This document shows positions 8,963 through 18,200 of a stretch of 64,000 bases of DNA, piece by piece. The notes beneath the pieces are model-generated. The model searched no databases and had not been told where the DNA came from. It saw nothing but the letters and a program-made list of their open reading frames with translations. Within the stretch, counting starts at the first letter, position 1, and each line of letters begins with the position of its first letter. A program made the translations under genes and the position numbers. The stretch is from Terriglobia bacterium (GTDB lineage Bacteria > Acidobacteriota > Terriglobia > Terriglobales > Acidobacteriaceae), in NCBI GenBank assembly GCA_020073105.1, contig JAIQFW010000005.1:1-64000 (forward strand), written 5' to 3'.

Positions 8963-10366
8963 ATGGCGCAGAGTCCGATTCCTCGGCACGATCCATTCGA
9001 TTCGCGGGAATCGAGCGCCGAGCCGACCCCTTCGGAGCCGGTCCCAGACAGCGAACCGGGCGCCGGCTTGTCCCTCGCGCAATGGGTTAGTGCTCTTTCG
9101 ACGTACGGCGGAGGATCTGTTTCTACCGAGTTGGCGCTTGATCTGGTACTGAACGAAATTGTCCAGCGGGCGTGCGCGACCACCGGCGCCAACGCTGCTG
9201 CCATCGCACTGGAGCGTGACGGCCAGATCGTCTGCCGGGCCACCACCGGGGAGAGTGCTCCCGACCTTGGGTCTCGACTAAACACCGATTCCGGCCTCTC
9301 GGCGGCCTGTGTGAAGACCCGGGATTGGCAGTGTTGTGACGATACGGAGGCCGATTCTCGCGTCAACCCGGAAGTGTGCCGCCGCCTGGGGATGCGCTCC
9401 ATTCTGGTGGTGCCGGTGGTGAGAAATGAGGGAGATCTGGTCGGTGTCATCGAGATTTTTTCTTCTCGTCCCAACGCCTTTCGCGATCCGGAGATTACCG
9501 CCCTGCAAAGACTTTCCCGGGAAATCATCGAAAGTATCGATCTAGCAGCCGACCTGTCAGCTATGCCTCCGCCGCCGCCCGTCGTTGCCGAGGTGACGAC
9601 GAACCTCGAACCGGCCAAGGAACCGGGGGAGGTGAAGACGAATGATCAACCGGTCGAGGTAACGGGGATGGAGGCCCCGGCTCCAAGGATAAGCTACGGA
9701 AGGGTTCGAGAATCTGATCTATGGACTGGGGTATTGTTGTTGGCCGTGGTGGTGTTGGCTCTGATTCTGGGCTGGGCGGTCGGCCGGGCAGGGTGGAGGA
9801 ACGTCTCAACGAACGCGGCGGCGCAGAAGGGCCAAGCTAACCGGGGAAGTGCTCCCGCGAGTGAATCTGGCACAGTCCCTTCCGCGAATTCGGGGGCTGC
9901 CGGGCAGGGAGGAACAACGGTTCCTGCGCACGGTGGCGCGGCAGGTACAGGGTCGGATTTGGTGGTCTATAAGAATGGCAAGGTAATCTTTCAACTCCCA
10001 TCTCAGCCCTCGAGTCAGCCAGGGAGTGTGGCTGTACCCGTCCAGTCTAGCGTGAATAAGAGTGATGTCCCCGCCGCTATTCCAGTAAGGATTTCCCCCC
10101 AAATCGCCGTTGGGTATCTCACGACGCGAGTCGAGCCCGAATATCCCAAGACGGCGCGGGAGGGGCACATTCAGGGGCCAGTGGTTCTCGATATAGTGGT
10201 TGATAAGGATGGTGTTGTCCAGAGACTGACGACCATCAGCGGTGATTCTCAATTGGCTGCAGCGGCCACGGACGCGGTCAAGCAATGGCGTTTCCGGCCT
10301 TTCTTTCGCCACGGGCAGCCAGAGGAATTCCAGACTCAGATCGCGGTCGTGTTCAGATTGCCGTGA
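8963..10366 (+). CDS. GAF domain - transmembrane - TonB C-terminal domain fusion protein
   Basis: 467 residues. A cytoplasmic GAF domain spans roughly residues 45-195 (LDLVLNEIVQRACATTGANA ... LVGVIEIFSSRPNAF). One transmembrane helix follows near 255-275 (GVLLLAVVVLALILGWAVG), then a Gly/Ser/Pro-rich periplasmic linker. The last 80 residues form a TonB_C domain (VEPEYPKTAREGHIQGPVVL, AVKQWRFRPFF). TonB_C domains contact outer-membrane receptors; GAF domains bind small ligands or mediate signalling. The fusion could link a cytoplasmic signal to envelope energy coupling. No exbB/exbD lies nearby. Confidence 0.85.
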   Translation: MAQSPIPRHDPFDSRESSAEPTPSEPVPDSEPGAGLSLAQWVSALSTYGGGSVSTELALDLVLNEIVQRACATTGANAAAIALERDGQIVCRATTGESAPDLGSRLNTDSGLSAACVKTRDWQCCDDTEADSRVNPEVCRRLGMRSILVVPVVRNEGDLVGVIEIFSSRPNAFRDPEITALQRLSREIIESIDLAADLSAMPPPPPVVAEVTTNLEPAKEPGEVKTNDQPVEVTGMEAPAPRISYGRVRESDLWTGVLLLAVVVLALILGWAVGRAGWRNVSTNAAAQKGQANRGSAPASESGTVPSANSGAAGQGGTTVPAHGGAAGTGSDLVVYKNGKVIFQLPSQPSSQPGSVAVPVQSSVNKSDVPAAIPVRISPQIAVGYLTTRVEPEYPKTAREGHIQGPVVLDIVVDKDGVVQRLTTISGDSQLAAAATDAVKQWRFRPFFRHGQPEEFQTQIAVVFRLP

Positions 10367-10385
10367 ACCAGGTAGGCAGTCGAGA

Positions 10386-11171
10386 TCAATTCTGTAAGTT
10401 CGGATCCTTGCCTGACCGCTGCGGCAGATCGGGCATCGAGAGGGGTTTGAAGCCAGGCAGTTTCGGCTGCGAAATCTGGCCCTGCCTGAGGGCGTATAGC
10501 GTGAGTCCGACTCGGGTGGAAACCCCCAACTTTTCGAAGACCCGGAACAAGTAGTTCTTCACGGTGTGCTCGCTTAGGTCCAGGTGTTCAGAAATCTGGC
10601 GGTTGCTGTAGCCCTCGGCGACCAGGAAGGTAATCTGCTCCTCGCGTTTGCTGAGCGGACGGGCGCCAGGTGGCTGGCTCACAGCGGGCCCGTGTTCCAC
10701 CAACGCTTCCAGGACAAATTGCAGGCCCCGCGAACTGGCCCATACCTGGCCCTCATGCAGACACTGAATGCACTTGCACAGGGCCTCGAAGGAATCCGAT
10801 CGCGAGAAGATGCCACGCGCGCCGGCGCGAAAAGTCTCCACCACCAGGTTGCGGTCGTGGCCATCCAGCAGCACAAGAATGCTCAACTCGGGATGGAGGC
10901 TGCGCAGTTGGCGGACGAAACGGATGCTTTGTAAGGCATCTCCCGAAAAACCGAGGCCGACTATGGCCACGTCAAACCGGCCCTTCTCCAGCAACTGCAG
11001 GGCCCGCTTGGGAGTGGTGGCTGCCACTGCATGGCAGTGCTCGGTGCGCCGCAAAGCGGCGGCGAGCAGGTGGCAGCTCATAGTAACCGTGTCTGCCACG
11101 AGCACTTTTGTCCTAGAATCCGAGATGGCAACGGGTATCGAAGGCACCGGGAAGCCTGAAAAACCCCACAA
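10386..11171 (-). CDS. LuxR/NarL-type regulator with degenerate receiver domain
   Basis: 261 residues. An N-terminal receiver-like fold (KVLVADTVTMSCHLLAAALR ... VETFRAGARGIFSRSDS) is joined to a C-terminal LuxR helix-turn-helix (LSKREEQITFLVAEGYSNRQ, LSEHTVKNYLFRVFEKLGV). The expected phospho-acceptor Asp is replaced (FDVAIVGLGF), and the conserved Thr and Lys are also lost (ILVLLDG, GIFSRS), so phosphorylation control is unlikely. Translation appears to start at TTG 11171; a GTG at 11147 is an alternative. It resembles the regulator at 12677-13471, from which it is separated by the ExeA-like ATPase gene. Confidence 0.85.
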   Translation of the reverse strand: MWGFSGFPVPSIPVAISDSRTKVLVADTVTMSCHLLAAALRRTEHCHAVAATTPKRALQLLEKGRFDVAIVGLGFSGDALQSIRFVRQLRSLHPELSILVLLDGHDRNLVVETFRAGARGIFSRSDSFEALCKCIQCLHEGQVWASSRGLQFVLEALVEHGPAVSQPPGARPLSKREEQITFLVAEGYSNRQISEHLDLSEHTVKNYLFRVFEKLGVSTRVGLTLYALRQGQISQPKLPGFKPLSMPDLPQRSGKDPNLQN

Positions 11172-11579
11172 GCTCGCGAAATTCTATGGTGAAAACCTGA
11201 TGCTGGCAAGGAGTCGAGCGACTCTGCGACTTTGGTGAGTCGCTAAGTTGGGTTGGCGGACGGCGCTAAATTACGTAGAATCAACTGTCCAGTGGATTCT
11301 GAGCTTGGGTTCGAGCTTTCCGATGCGATAGACGGTAGACCCTATAACTTTTATCCACTTGCCCAGGTATCCGTTACGGGGCAGAGTGTACCCGGGGGCG
11401 TCTCGAAGGAGCCATTTGCCGGAGTTTGCCGGGTGAGCGCCGAACCGCATTAGCTACATGGACTTGGCTGTTCCGCTCATACCACGCGGTTTCTGGAGGT
11501 CTTGGCCGCAAGTTTCTGTCCGCTGAAGGTGGGATTCGGTATGCTGATAGGAGTTGCCGTGGAGGTCGGAGGATAGGGC
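11172..11579. other. Intergenic leader between divergent regulator and ATPase genes
   Basis: About 410 bases between the divergent regulator and ATPase genes. It must hold both promoters. I searched by eye for riboswitch-like cores and strong hairpins and found none that I can name. The stretch 11340-11360 is AT-rich and promoter-like. Confidence 0.4.
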
Positions 11580-12620
11580 ATGTATCTAAGTTATTTCGGT
11601 TTGCGCGAGCAGCCCTTCGGTGTGACTCCGGATCCGCGGTACCTGTATCTAGGCGCGGCCCATCGGGAAGCGTTTGCGTCCTTGTACTACGGCATCGAAG
11701 CCAATCGAGGTTTCCTGTGCCTGGTCGCAAAGCCTGGAATGGGCAAGACCACCATCCTTTTTCACCTGCTGGAAAAATTTCGCACCACCGCTCGCACCGC
11801 GTTTCTGTTCCAGACGCAATGCAACTCGCGCGAGTTCATGCGCTACCTGCTCGCCGAACTGGGTTACGAAGGGGACACTCAGGATTTTGTCCGTTTGCAC
11901 GAGGAGTTCAACCGGCGCCTCCTGCAGGAGGCGCGGGCCGGAAATCGCCTGATCGTTGTCATTGATGAAGCCCAGAACCTGGACCCCTCGGTGTTGGAAA
12001 CCGTGCGTTTACTTTCTGACTTCGAAACGCCGCAGGCGAAGCTAATGCACATCATTCTCTCGGGGCAGCCGGAATTGGCCGATAAACTGGCCAGTCCGGG
12101 TCTTTCCCAGTTGCGGCAGAGAGTGTCCATTCTTCACGGGCTGGAGCCGTTGCCCTCGTGGGAGATCAAGAATTACATTGAGCATCGGCTGAAGATTGGC
12201 GGATACGAGGGGGAACCGCTTTTTACCCCTGAAGCCTACGAGTCCATCGCCGAATTCACCGAAGGCATCCCCAGAAATGTGAACAACTTCTGCTTCAACG
12301 CTCTTTCCCTGGCGTATGCACTGCAAAAAAAGATCGTCGATTCCGATATTGTGAAAGAAGTTATCTCCGATCTGGACATCTCCAAACTGACGACGACCAG
12401 AGCACCGCAGGTAAACGAGGAACCGGAAGCATTCTACGCGCCGACTCCTCCGCTTCCCGCGTCCAGCCTGAAAGAGAGCAATCGCGGGGAAATCTTGAGC
12501 CCGTCGGAGGCGGCTGCTTACATGCAGGAAGTAGCTTTGAAGTTGAAGAACTGGCAGCAGTCGGTGGACAAGAGATTGGGCCCCGTGCGGCGGCACCCGC
12601 GGCCGCCCCAATCGGGCTGA
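11580..12620 (+). CDS. ExeA/GspA-like AAA ATPase
   Basis: 346 residues. The N-terminus MYLSYFGLREQPFGVTPDPR is the hallmark of ExeA/GspA and Tn-type AAA_22 ATPases. Walker A is AKPGMGKTT (about residues 52-60), Walker B is LIVVIDEAQNL (about 125-135), and SGQPELADKL (sensor-1 region) and IPRNVNNFCFNAL follow. In Aeromonas, ExeA works with ExeB to insert the type II secretin through peptidoglycan. This protein lacks the C-terminal membrane and peptidoglycan-binding parts and ends in a proline-rich tail, so it is a cytosolic short form. It is flanked by two similar pseudo-receiver regulators. Confidence 0.85.
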   Translation: MYLSYFGLREQPFGVTPDPRYLYLGAAHREAFASLYYGIEANRGFLCLVAKPGMGKTTILFHLLEKFRTTARTAFLFQTQCNSREFMRYLLAELGYEGDTQDFVRLHEEFNRRLLQEARAGNRLIVVIDEAQNLDPSVLETVRLLSDFETPQAKLMHIILSGQPELADKLASPGLSQLRQRVSILHGLEPLPSWEIKNYIEHRLKIGGYEGEPLFTPEAYESIAEFTEGIPRNVNNFCFNALSLAYALQKKIVDSDIVKEVISDLDISKLTTTRAPQVNEEPEAFYAPTPPLPASSLKESNRGEILSPSEAAAYMQEVALKLKNWQQSVDKRLGPVRRHPRPPQSG

Positions 12621-12676
12621 TGCCGATCGGGTGGGTGCCTTCTGAGTTATGTGCTTGCCGGGGGAAACCGGTGGGG

Positions 12677-13471
12677 CTACTCCCCGGGTGCCATTGCCGG
12701 AGACATGCGAGACCTGGCTGCCTGAGTAGCGAGAGCCGGCGACACAGTTTTTCCCTTGCCAAGTACGGGCGAGGCGGCAAGCTCATGTGCGCCACCCAAA
12801 CTGTAGGCGTACAGAACCACCTCAACCCGTTTGGACACACCCAGCTTGTCAAAAATCCGGAACAAGTAATTCTTGACTGTGTGCTCAGTCAGGCCCAGCC
12901 GCTGGGCAATCTCGCGGTTGGACAATCCTTCCGCCACGCAGCGCACGACTTCCTGTTCCCGGCGGGAGAGCAGTTCCGCTCCCCGCGCATCAATCACACG
13001 CAGCGGCAGCGCTTCGCCTAATGCCTCCAGCAGGTAGCGCAACTCCTTGCTGTTGGCCCACACTTGGCCCTGACTGACGCAGTAGATGCACTTAGCGAGT
13101 GACCTTAAGGACTCGCTGCGGGAGAAGACGCCACGTGCACCTGCCCGGAATGCCTCCACCACCTGGCTACGCTCGGAAGAATCAAGCAGCATAACGATGC
13201 GGGTTTCCGGGCGCAGGGCGTGCACTTCGCGGGACAGTTCGAACCCTTTGCGAGGGTCGCTGTCGATCTCAGCGCTGATGACTACGATGGTCGGCTGCTC
13301 CTTGAGGACCGTGGCCACAAATCCTCGTGAGTCTGGAACCGAATCCAGCACCTGAAAGCGCTTGTCTCGCTCCAAGGCGCTGGCCAAAAGTTGGCTGTTC
13401 ATGCGCGTGCTGTCGGCGGCCAATACTCGGATCACTTCTGGAACTTCCGGCAAGGTAACTGCGTGTGCCAA
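12677..13471 (-). CDS. LuxR/NarL-type regulator with degenerate receiver domain (paralogue)
   Basis: 264 residues, with the same architecture as the regulator at 10386-11171: receiver-like N-terminus (IRVLAADSTRMNSQLLASAL ... VEAFRAGARGVFSRSES) and LuxR DNA-binding domain (LSRREQEVVRCVAEGLSNRE, LTEHTVKNYLFRIFDKLGV). The phospho-acceptor position reads TIVVISAEID, so the Asp is missing, and the switch Thr and Lys are also replaced. The TTG start at 13471 has GGGAG a few bases upstream. Shared motifs (GARGxFSRSxS, HTVKNYLFR) show that the two regulators are paralogues. A ligand or partner protein, not phosphorylation, probably controls it. Confidence 0.86.
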   Translation of the reverse strand: MAHAVTLPEVPEVIRVLAADSTRMNSQLLASALERDKRFQVLDSVPDSRGFVATVLKEQPTIVVISAEIDSDPRKGFELSREVHALRPETRIVMLLDSSERSQVVEAFRAGARGVFSRSESLRSLAKCIYCVSQGQVWANSKELRYLLEALGEALPLRVIDARGAELLSRREQEVVRCVAEGLSNREIAQRLGLTEHTVKNYLFRIFDKLGVSKRVEVVLYAYSLGGAHELAASPVLGKGKTVSPALATQAARSRMSPAMAPGE

Positions 13472-13809
13472 GGGCTTCTCCCAAGATCAGTTTGTTGGAA
13501 CGGTGCGAGACAGCGAGACGGGCCCTATTGCAATGGGAGGAGAACGCCCACCCCTAAGCCGCTACCCTAGCGACTATTGTGCTGGGACTTTATTCTCACG
13601 TCCCTGTCATTGTAAATGGCACTTTGGTGCTACAAGAGGCCAGTTCTCAGTCGGAAGTGCATCCTGTTAACTCCGGGGAGACTCATTGTAACATGTTGAT
13701 AAATAACATAGTTTTTGAAGAATGACGAGGTCGAGTCGCCCCGGCGACCAAGTGTCTCCCCGGGGTGACGAAATATCGGCTATGTCAGGGGTGTCTTGTG
13801 AGGTTTCCA
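13472..13809. other. Intergenic region without a recognisable gene
   Basis: About 340 bases between two minus-strand genes. It includes the upstream region of the regulator ending at 13471 and the region after the hydroxyglutarate oxidase. A GC-rich stem (GTC.CCCCGG / CCGGGG.GAC, about 13736-13770) follows the oxidase stop on the minus strand and could act as a terminator, but it has no T-tract. No gene is supported. Confidence 0.4.
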
Positions 13810-15030
13810 TCAGTTCGAGTGGAGTCGAATGCCTCCTTCGGCCAGGCGCACGATCTCGCGTCCGATCGCCAGTGAGGCGGTGGCCGCCGGCGATGGAACA
13901 TTCCACACGTGCAGGATGTTCCCCGAACATACGAACTGGAAATCATCCACCAGCGATCCATCGCGACGGAGCGCTTGTGCGCGTACCCCCGAGCCATCGG
14001 AAACCAGGTCAGAGCTGCGAATCTCCGGTAGGAGCCGTTGCAGCGCAGTCACGAAAGCTTGCTTGCTAAATGATCGATAGAATTCGGCCGCTCCACTCTG
14101 CCAGTACTTGGCCGCCATCCGCCAGAATCCGGGATAAGTGAGTGTGCCCGCGAGATCACGCAGGCTGAAATCGGTGCGGCGGTAGCCTTCGCGTTTGAAG
14201 GCGAGGACCGCGTTAGGGCCGGCATCTACGCCGCCGCGAATGCGACGCGTGAAATGCACTCCCAGAAAAGGAAAGCGGAGATCGGGCACCGGGTAGATCA
14301 GGTTCTTGACCAGATGCTCCCGCTCGGGTACCAGATCATAATATTCGCCGCGGAAGGGAACGATCTGGACCTCGGGTTTTTGATTTGCCATGCGGGTGAC
14401 GCGGTCGCTGTGCAGGCCGGCACAGTTGATCACGAAGCGCACGGAAAATGCGCCTCTGCTCGTCTCCACCGTCGTCTCGCCATTGCGGTGGGCGATGCCG
14501 GTGACTTCGGTTGCGGTGCTGACCGTCCCGCCCTGGGCCGTGATCAACTCTGCGTACTTGGCGCATACCGCGGCGTAGTCGGTGATCCCTGTGCCGGGCA
14601 CGCGCAGCCAGGCCACGCCTCCGCAGTTGGGTTCAATCTCGCGCAACTCTCCATGGTCGAGCATTTTCAGGCCAGCCAGACCGTTGGCCTGACCACGTTC
14701 CATCAAAGATTGCAGTCGCGGTACTTCTTCCTCGGTGATCGCAGCGATCACTTTCCCGCATATCTGATAGGGGATGCCATGTTCGCGGCAAAACGCGACC
14801 ATCGCGGCCGCACCCTCGACACAGAATTTGGCCTTCAGTGAGCCGGGTTTGTAGTAGATCCCGGAGTGAATGACGCCGCTGTTGTGGCCACTCTGGTGGC
14901 GTCCCACCCCATCTTCCTTTTCTGCGAGAAGAAGGCGCAGCTTGGGATAGAGGCGAGTAACATGCATCGCGGTGGAGAGACCGACGATGCCACCGCCAAT
15001 GACAACAACGTCAAAATGCTGGTCGGGCAT
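13810..15030 (-). CDS. lhgO: L-2-hydroxyglutarate oxidase/dehydrogenase
   Basis: 406-residue FAD enzyme of the DAO family. The dinucleotide-binding motif is VVVIGGGIVGLSTAMH (residues 8-23). VGRHQSGHNSGVIHSGIYYK (about 42-61) and the C-terminal NVPSPAATASLAIG are characteristic of LhgO/YgaF rather than other DAO enzymes. It oxidises L-2-hydroxyglutarate to 2-oxoglutarate and passes electrons to the quinone pool, clearing a by-product of central metabolism. Full length for the family, with the start at ATG 15030. It stands alone here, with a long inverted-repeat element directly upstream. Confidence 0.92.
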   Translation of the reverse strand: MPDQHFDVVVIGGGIVGLSTAMHVTRLYPKLRLLLAEKEDGVGRHQSGHNSGVIHSGIYYKPGSLKAKFCVEGAAAMVAFCREHGIPYQICGKVIAAITEEEVPRLQSLMERGQANGLAGLKMLDHGELREIEPNCGGVAWLRVPGTGITDYAAVCAKYAELITAQGGTVSTATEVTGIAHRNGETTVETSRGAFSVRFVINCAGLHSDRVTRMANQKPEVQIVPFRGEYYDLVPEREHLVKNLIYPVPDLRFPFLGVHFTRRIRGGVDAGPNAVLAFKREGYRRTDFSLRDLAGTLTYPGFWRMAAKYWQSGAAEFYRSFSKQAFVTALQRLLPEIRSSDLVSDGSGVRAQALRRDGSLVDDFQFVCSGNILHVWNVPSPAATASLAIGREIVRLAEGGIRLHSN

Positions 15031-15104
15031 GCCACTGCCATCGTCCTATATTTCGGCGCGGGTGTCGAGGGCGGGGTCGGTTCGGCAGTGCCTCAGTTTG
15101 CCCT

Positions 15105-15240
15105 TCGCCGGGCTTCTCCGCGCCCTCTGCGGGTGTTCTCTGCGACTTCCGCGATTTAGGATTTTGGGCTTGGCGAAGTCTCGCCAAGACCTTGATCGCC
15201 GAGAGCGCTGAGAACAGCCGCAGAGCACGCGGAGGCGCCA
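15105..15240. repeat. Long imperfect inverted-repeat element (CGCAGAG family)
   Basis: Centred on CTTGGCGA-AGTC-TCGCCAAG (15169-15188). The outer arms carry complementary CTCTGCG.../...CGCAGAG segments (for example CCCTCTGCGGGTGTTCTCTG on the left and GAGAACAGCCGCAGAGC on the right). Shorter half-copies of the same sequence family occur at 20995-21021 and 54188-54215. It would fold into a hairpin over 100 nt long in DNA or RNA. It lies between the oxidase gene and the surface-protein gene and looks like a non-coding mobile or palindromic repeat. Confidence 0.65.
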
Positions 15241-15262
15241 AAGCCAAACTGATCCACTGCTG

Positions 15263-18200
15263 TTAATTCACAGTCAGCGTCACGAATGCGGTTTTTGTAG
15301 GCGACCCGGGAGCTGCGCTCATAGTAGCGCTGACCGTCATGGTGTAGGTGCCTGGAGGTGTGCCGGGTTGGGCCACCGCCGCGTCCCCTCCTTCCAGGCC
15401 GCCACCGCCGCAAGACACCGTCAAGGCGAGCACGACCGCGATCAACGCCAGCGAGGAGAAGAATAGCGTCGCTCTCCGACGTCGGCCATGACTAACCCCG
15501 CCTGCGACGGTCAAGATCAACCCTGGCAAGCAAAGCCAAATGGCGTAGGAGGCTCTCTGGGTTGGCCGCAGGCTCGCCTTGATGGCTGCGGTGGTTTGGA
15601 CCGCGAAGCGAATTGATGTGGCGGATTGGCCAGCGTTCACCTGCACTGGACTTAAGGAACAGTTGCTGAGCGAGGGGCATGCCACAAAGGTCAAGGTCAC
15701 AGTGTCAGGAAACGTGCCGTTTTGTGGTGTGACTCTCAGGTCAAACGTCGCCGTTCCCCCTGCCGTCACCGACTCTGCTCCCGAGTTGTTGGTGAGGGAG
15801 AAATCGAAGCCGGGGGGAGGGCTTGAAGTGAATGCGACGATGGCTACATGCTGAACCGCGGACGGATCGGTGCCCTGTCCGGAGAGGCCGAAGCTGTACT
15901 CCTGGACCTTGTTGCTGCTCACCTTCACCGTGAACGGGGCGCCCGTAATGGTAGGAGTCAAGGTTGCGGGTGATGCGGTGCAGGTTGGAGGCGCGCCCGA
16001 ACCGCAACTGAGCTGCACCGGATAGCTGTAGCAGGCTGTGGAAGTCAGCGAGCCTTCAAAGGTTGCCGGAGTGTTGACCGTCGACGTAAGAGAAGGATTG
16101 CCGATCGCCAAGGTGTAGTCGGGCTGTCCCAGGCTCTGTGAATTGAAGATCACCGCCGCGGAGTGGGAGGTGGCCAAGGAATCCGTGCCCTTGGCAAGGA
16201 TGTTGAAGTTGTACTCGCCGCACTGATTGCTGCTCACCGTCACCGTAAAGTCGCTACCCCTCGTGGTGGGCGTCACGGTAGAAGGAGCGACGGTGCAGGT
16301 AGGAGGAGCTCCGGAGCTACAACTGAGGTTGACCGGGCTGTCATAGCCGTTAAGGGAGGTCAAGGTGCCGTTGAAGGTTGCATTTGTGTTCTCGAAGGCT
16401 GTCAGTACCGGATTCTTGATCGCCAGGGAGTAATCCTCGGTGACGGTCAGAGTCAATTCCTGGGTCTTGGTTGGACCGTCCGTTACCAACCCACTAATCG
16501 TGACCGGATACTCGCCTGCAGCGGTGTCGGCGGCTGTGTTGATAGTGAGCGTCACGGCCACCGGCTTACTGGAAGTCGGATCCACGGAATCGGATGGCTG
16601 CAACTCACAAGTTGCGCCCGCCGGCAGCTCCGAACAGGAAAGCACCACGGTCTGTTGGAACGGTCCCGCTGCCGTGACTTGGAACCGCACAGGTGGGGAG
16701 GTGCTTGCCGGCCCAACGGTAATGCTGTCCGGTGATGGAGCGGTCAAGTTGAAATCGACCACATTCAGGGTGACTGGGGAATCATGGGTCACGGAATTGG
16801 GATCAGATCCCACCCCGTGAAGGTTGAAAGTGTACGAACCGTCATCGCCGCTCGCGGCGATGGTGAATGCTGTTCCCCGGTCTGTAGGGACAGGATCGCT
16901 GGGCGTGACGAAACAGGTCGGGGGCGGTGGGCCGCTGCCCGCCATGCAGCTTAGGTGGACCTGGCTGTTGTAGTCGCCCAGCGAGAATATTTCACCGTGA
17001 AACACAGCCGCTGAGCCGGCAAAGACCGTCATGGGCGTGTCGGAAATGTAGAACAAATAGTCCGGCGCTGTGACCAGGGGAAACTGCCATACGCCGCGCC
17101 CATAGGTGGCAGCTCGCAGCAGCCTGTTATTTCCCGTGTTGAGCATGTGCAGCGCAGTGACCGCAACATTGGGAAGATATCCGGGCTGCCCGCTGTTGGG
17201 CGCTGGGCCTACTTCTGTCCAATTCGCGTTGGCGGTGGGGCTGGAAAACACGCCAACGTCGGTGGCTACGTACACGGTTCCGGTCAATGGATTCGAGCCG
17301 GGGTCAACCAGAACAGCATCGGCCGGCGCATCCGGCAGGCTGCCTGAAAAGTCGGACCATGACACTCCGCCGTTGCTGGTTTTCCAGATATGCGAGGTGT
17401 GGAAGCCCATAATGCTCACATAGGCAGTGAGGCCTGTCGCATCGGAGGTGTCCAGAGCAATTCCAGAAATCGGGAAGGCACTGGGATTGATTCCGCCGGT
17501 GCGGTCTACCCAGGTCGAGGTTCCACCCGCCGCATTCGTGCTTACCCAAACGTGGCCGCCTGGTGGGATCGTAGGAATCAACGGCCCGAAGCCATCCGTT
17601 CCCGCATAGACCACGTTGGACTGGCCCTGACTGTCGGGCGGGCCGCCGGCCGCCAGGGAGCGCACCAGGTTCGTCTCGCCACCGGTGCAAATACCTGATC
17701 CTCCGGTTTCGAAGTTGTCGCTGAGGGGAGTGAATCCGTTGCCGCTGCTGGACCCACGCCACACCCGGCACGTACCCACTATCAGCTCGCCGGAACTCCG
17801 CGGGTCTAGCGTGAAAAATGGATAGTACCCGCCGGTATCACCGCCCACCGTGGCACTGCTTACGACTTGGTCGTTCTGGAAGTCCAGCGTGTGGCAATTG
17901 ATTCCGAAGAGGCATCGGAAGATGTTGACTCCCGATCCCGAATTCGGCGGATTGGAGACAAACCACTCATCGGGATCATCCGGATTGATCTGGCTGTAGC
18001 CGCCGTCGCCTCCGTTCACGTTCAGCCAACTGGAGTTGGCCAGGGCGGATTGCGTAGCAGGTGACCCGTTGCCTTGGGCGCCTCCGAGAATGGTATTGAA
18101 ATCGTTGGGCGACTGGGAAAAAGCGACAAACTGGGTCATCGAACCCAGAGTCTGGTTGACGCTGTCGAACTGGTTGTTGGCGCCGCAGTCGCCGGTGAGC

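Noticed and set aside
11340-11560. Possible c-di-GMP or other riboswitch before the ExeA-like gene
   Set aside because: No conserved riboswitch core could be recognised by eye.
13620-13640. TGGCAC-TTTGG-TGCT as a sigma-54 promoter
   Set aside because: The -12 part deviates from TTGC and no plus-strand gene lies downstream.
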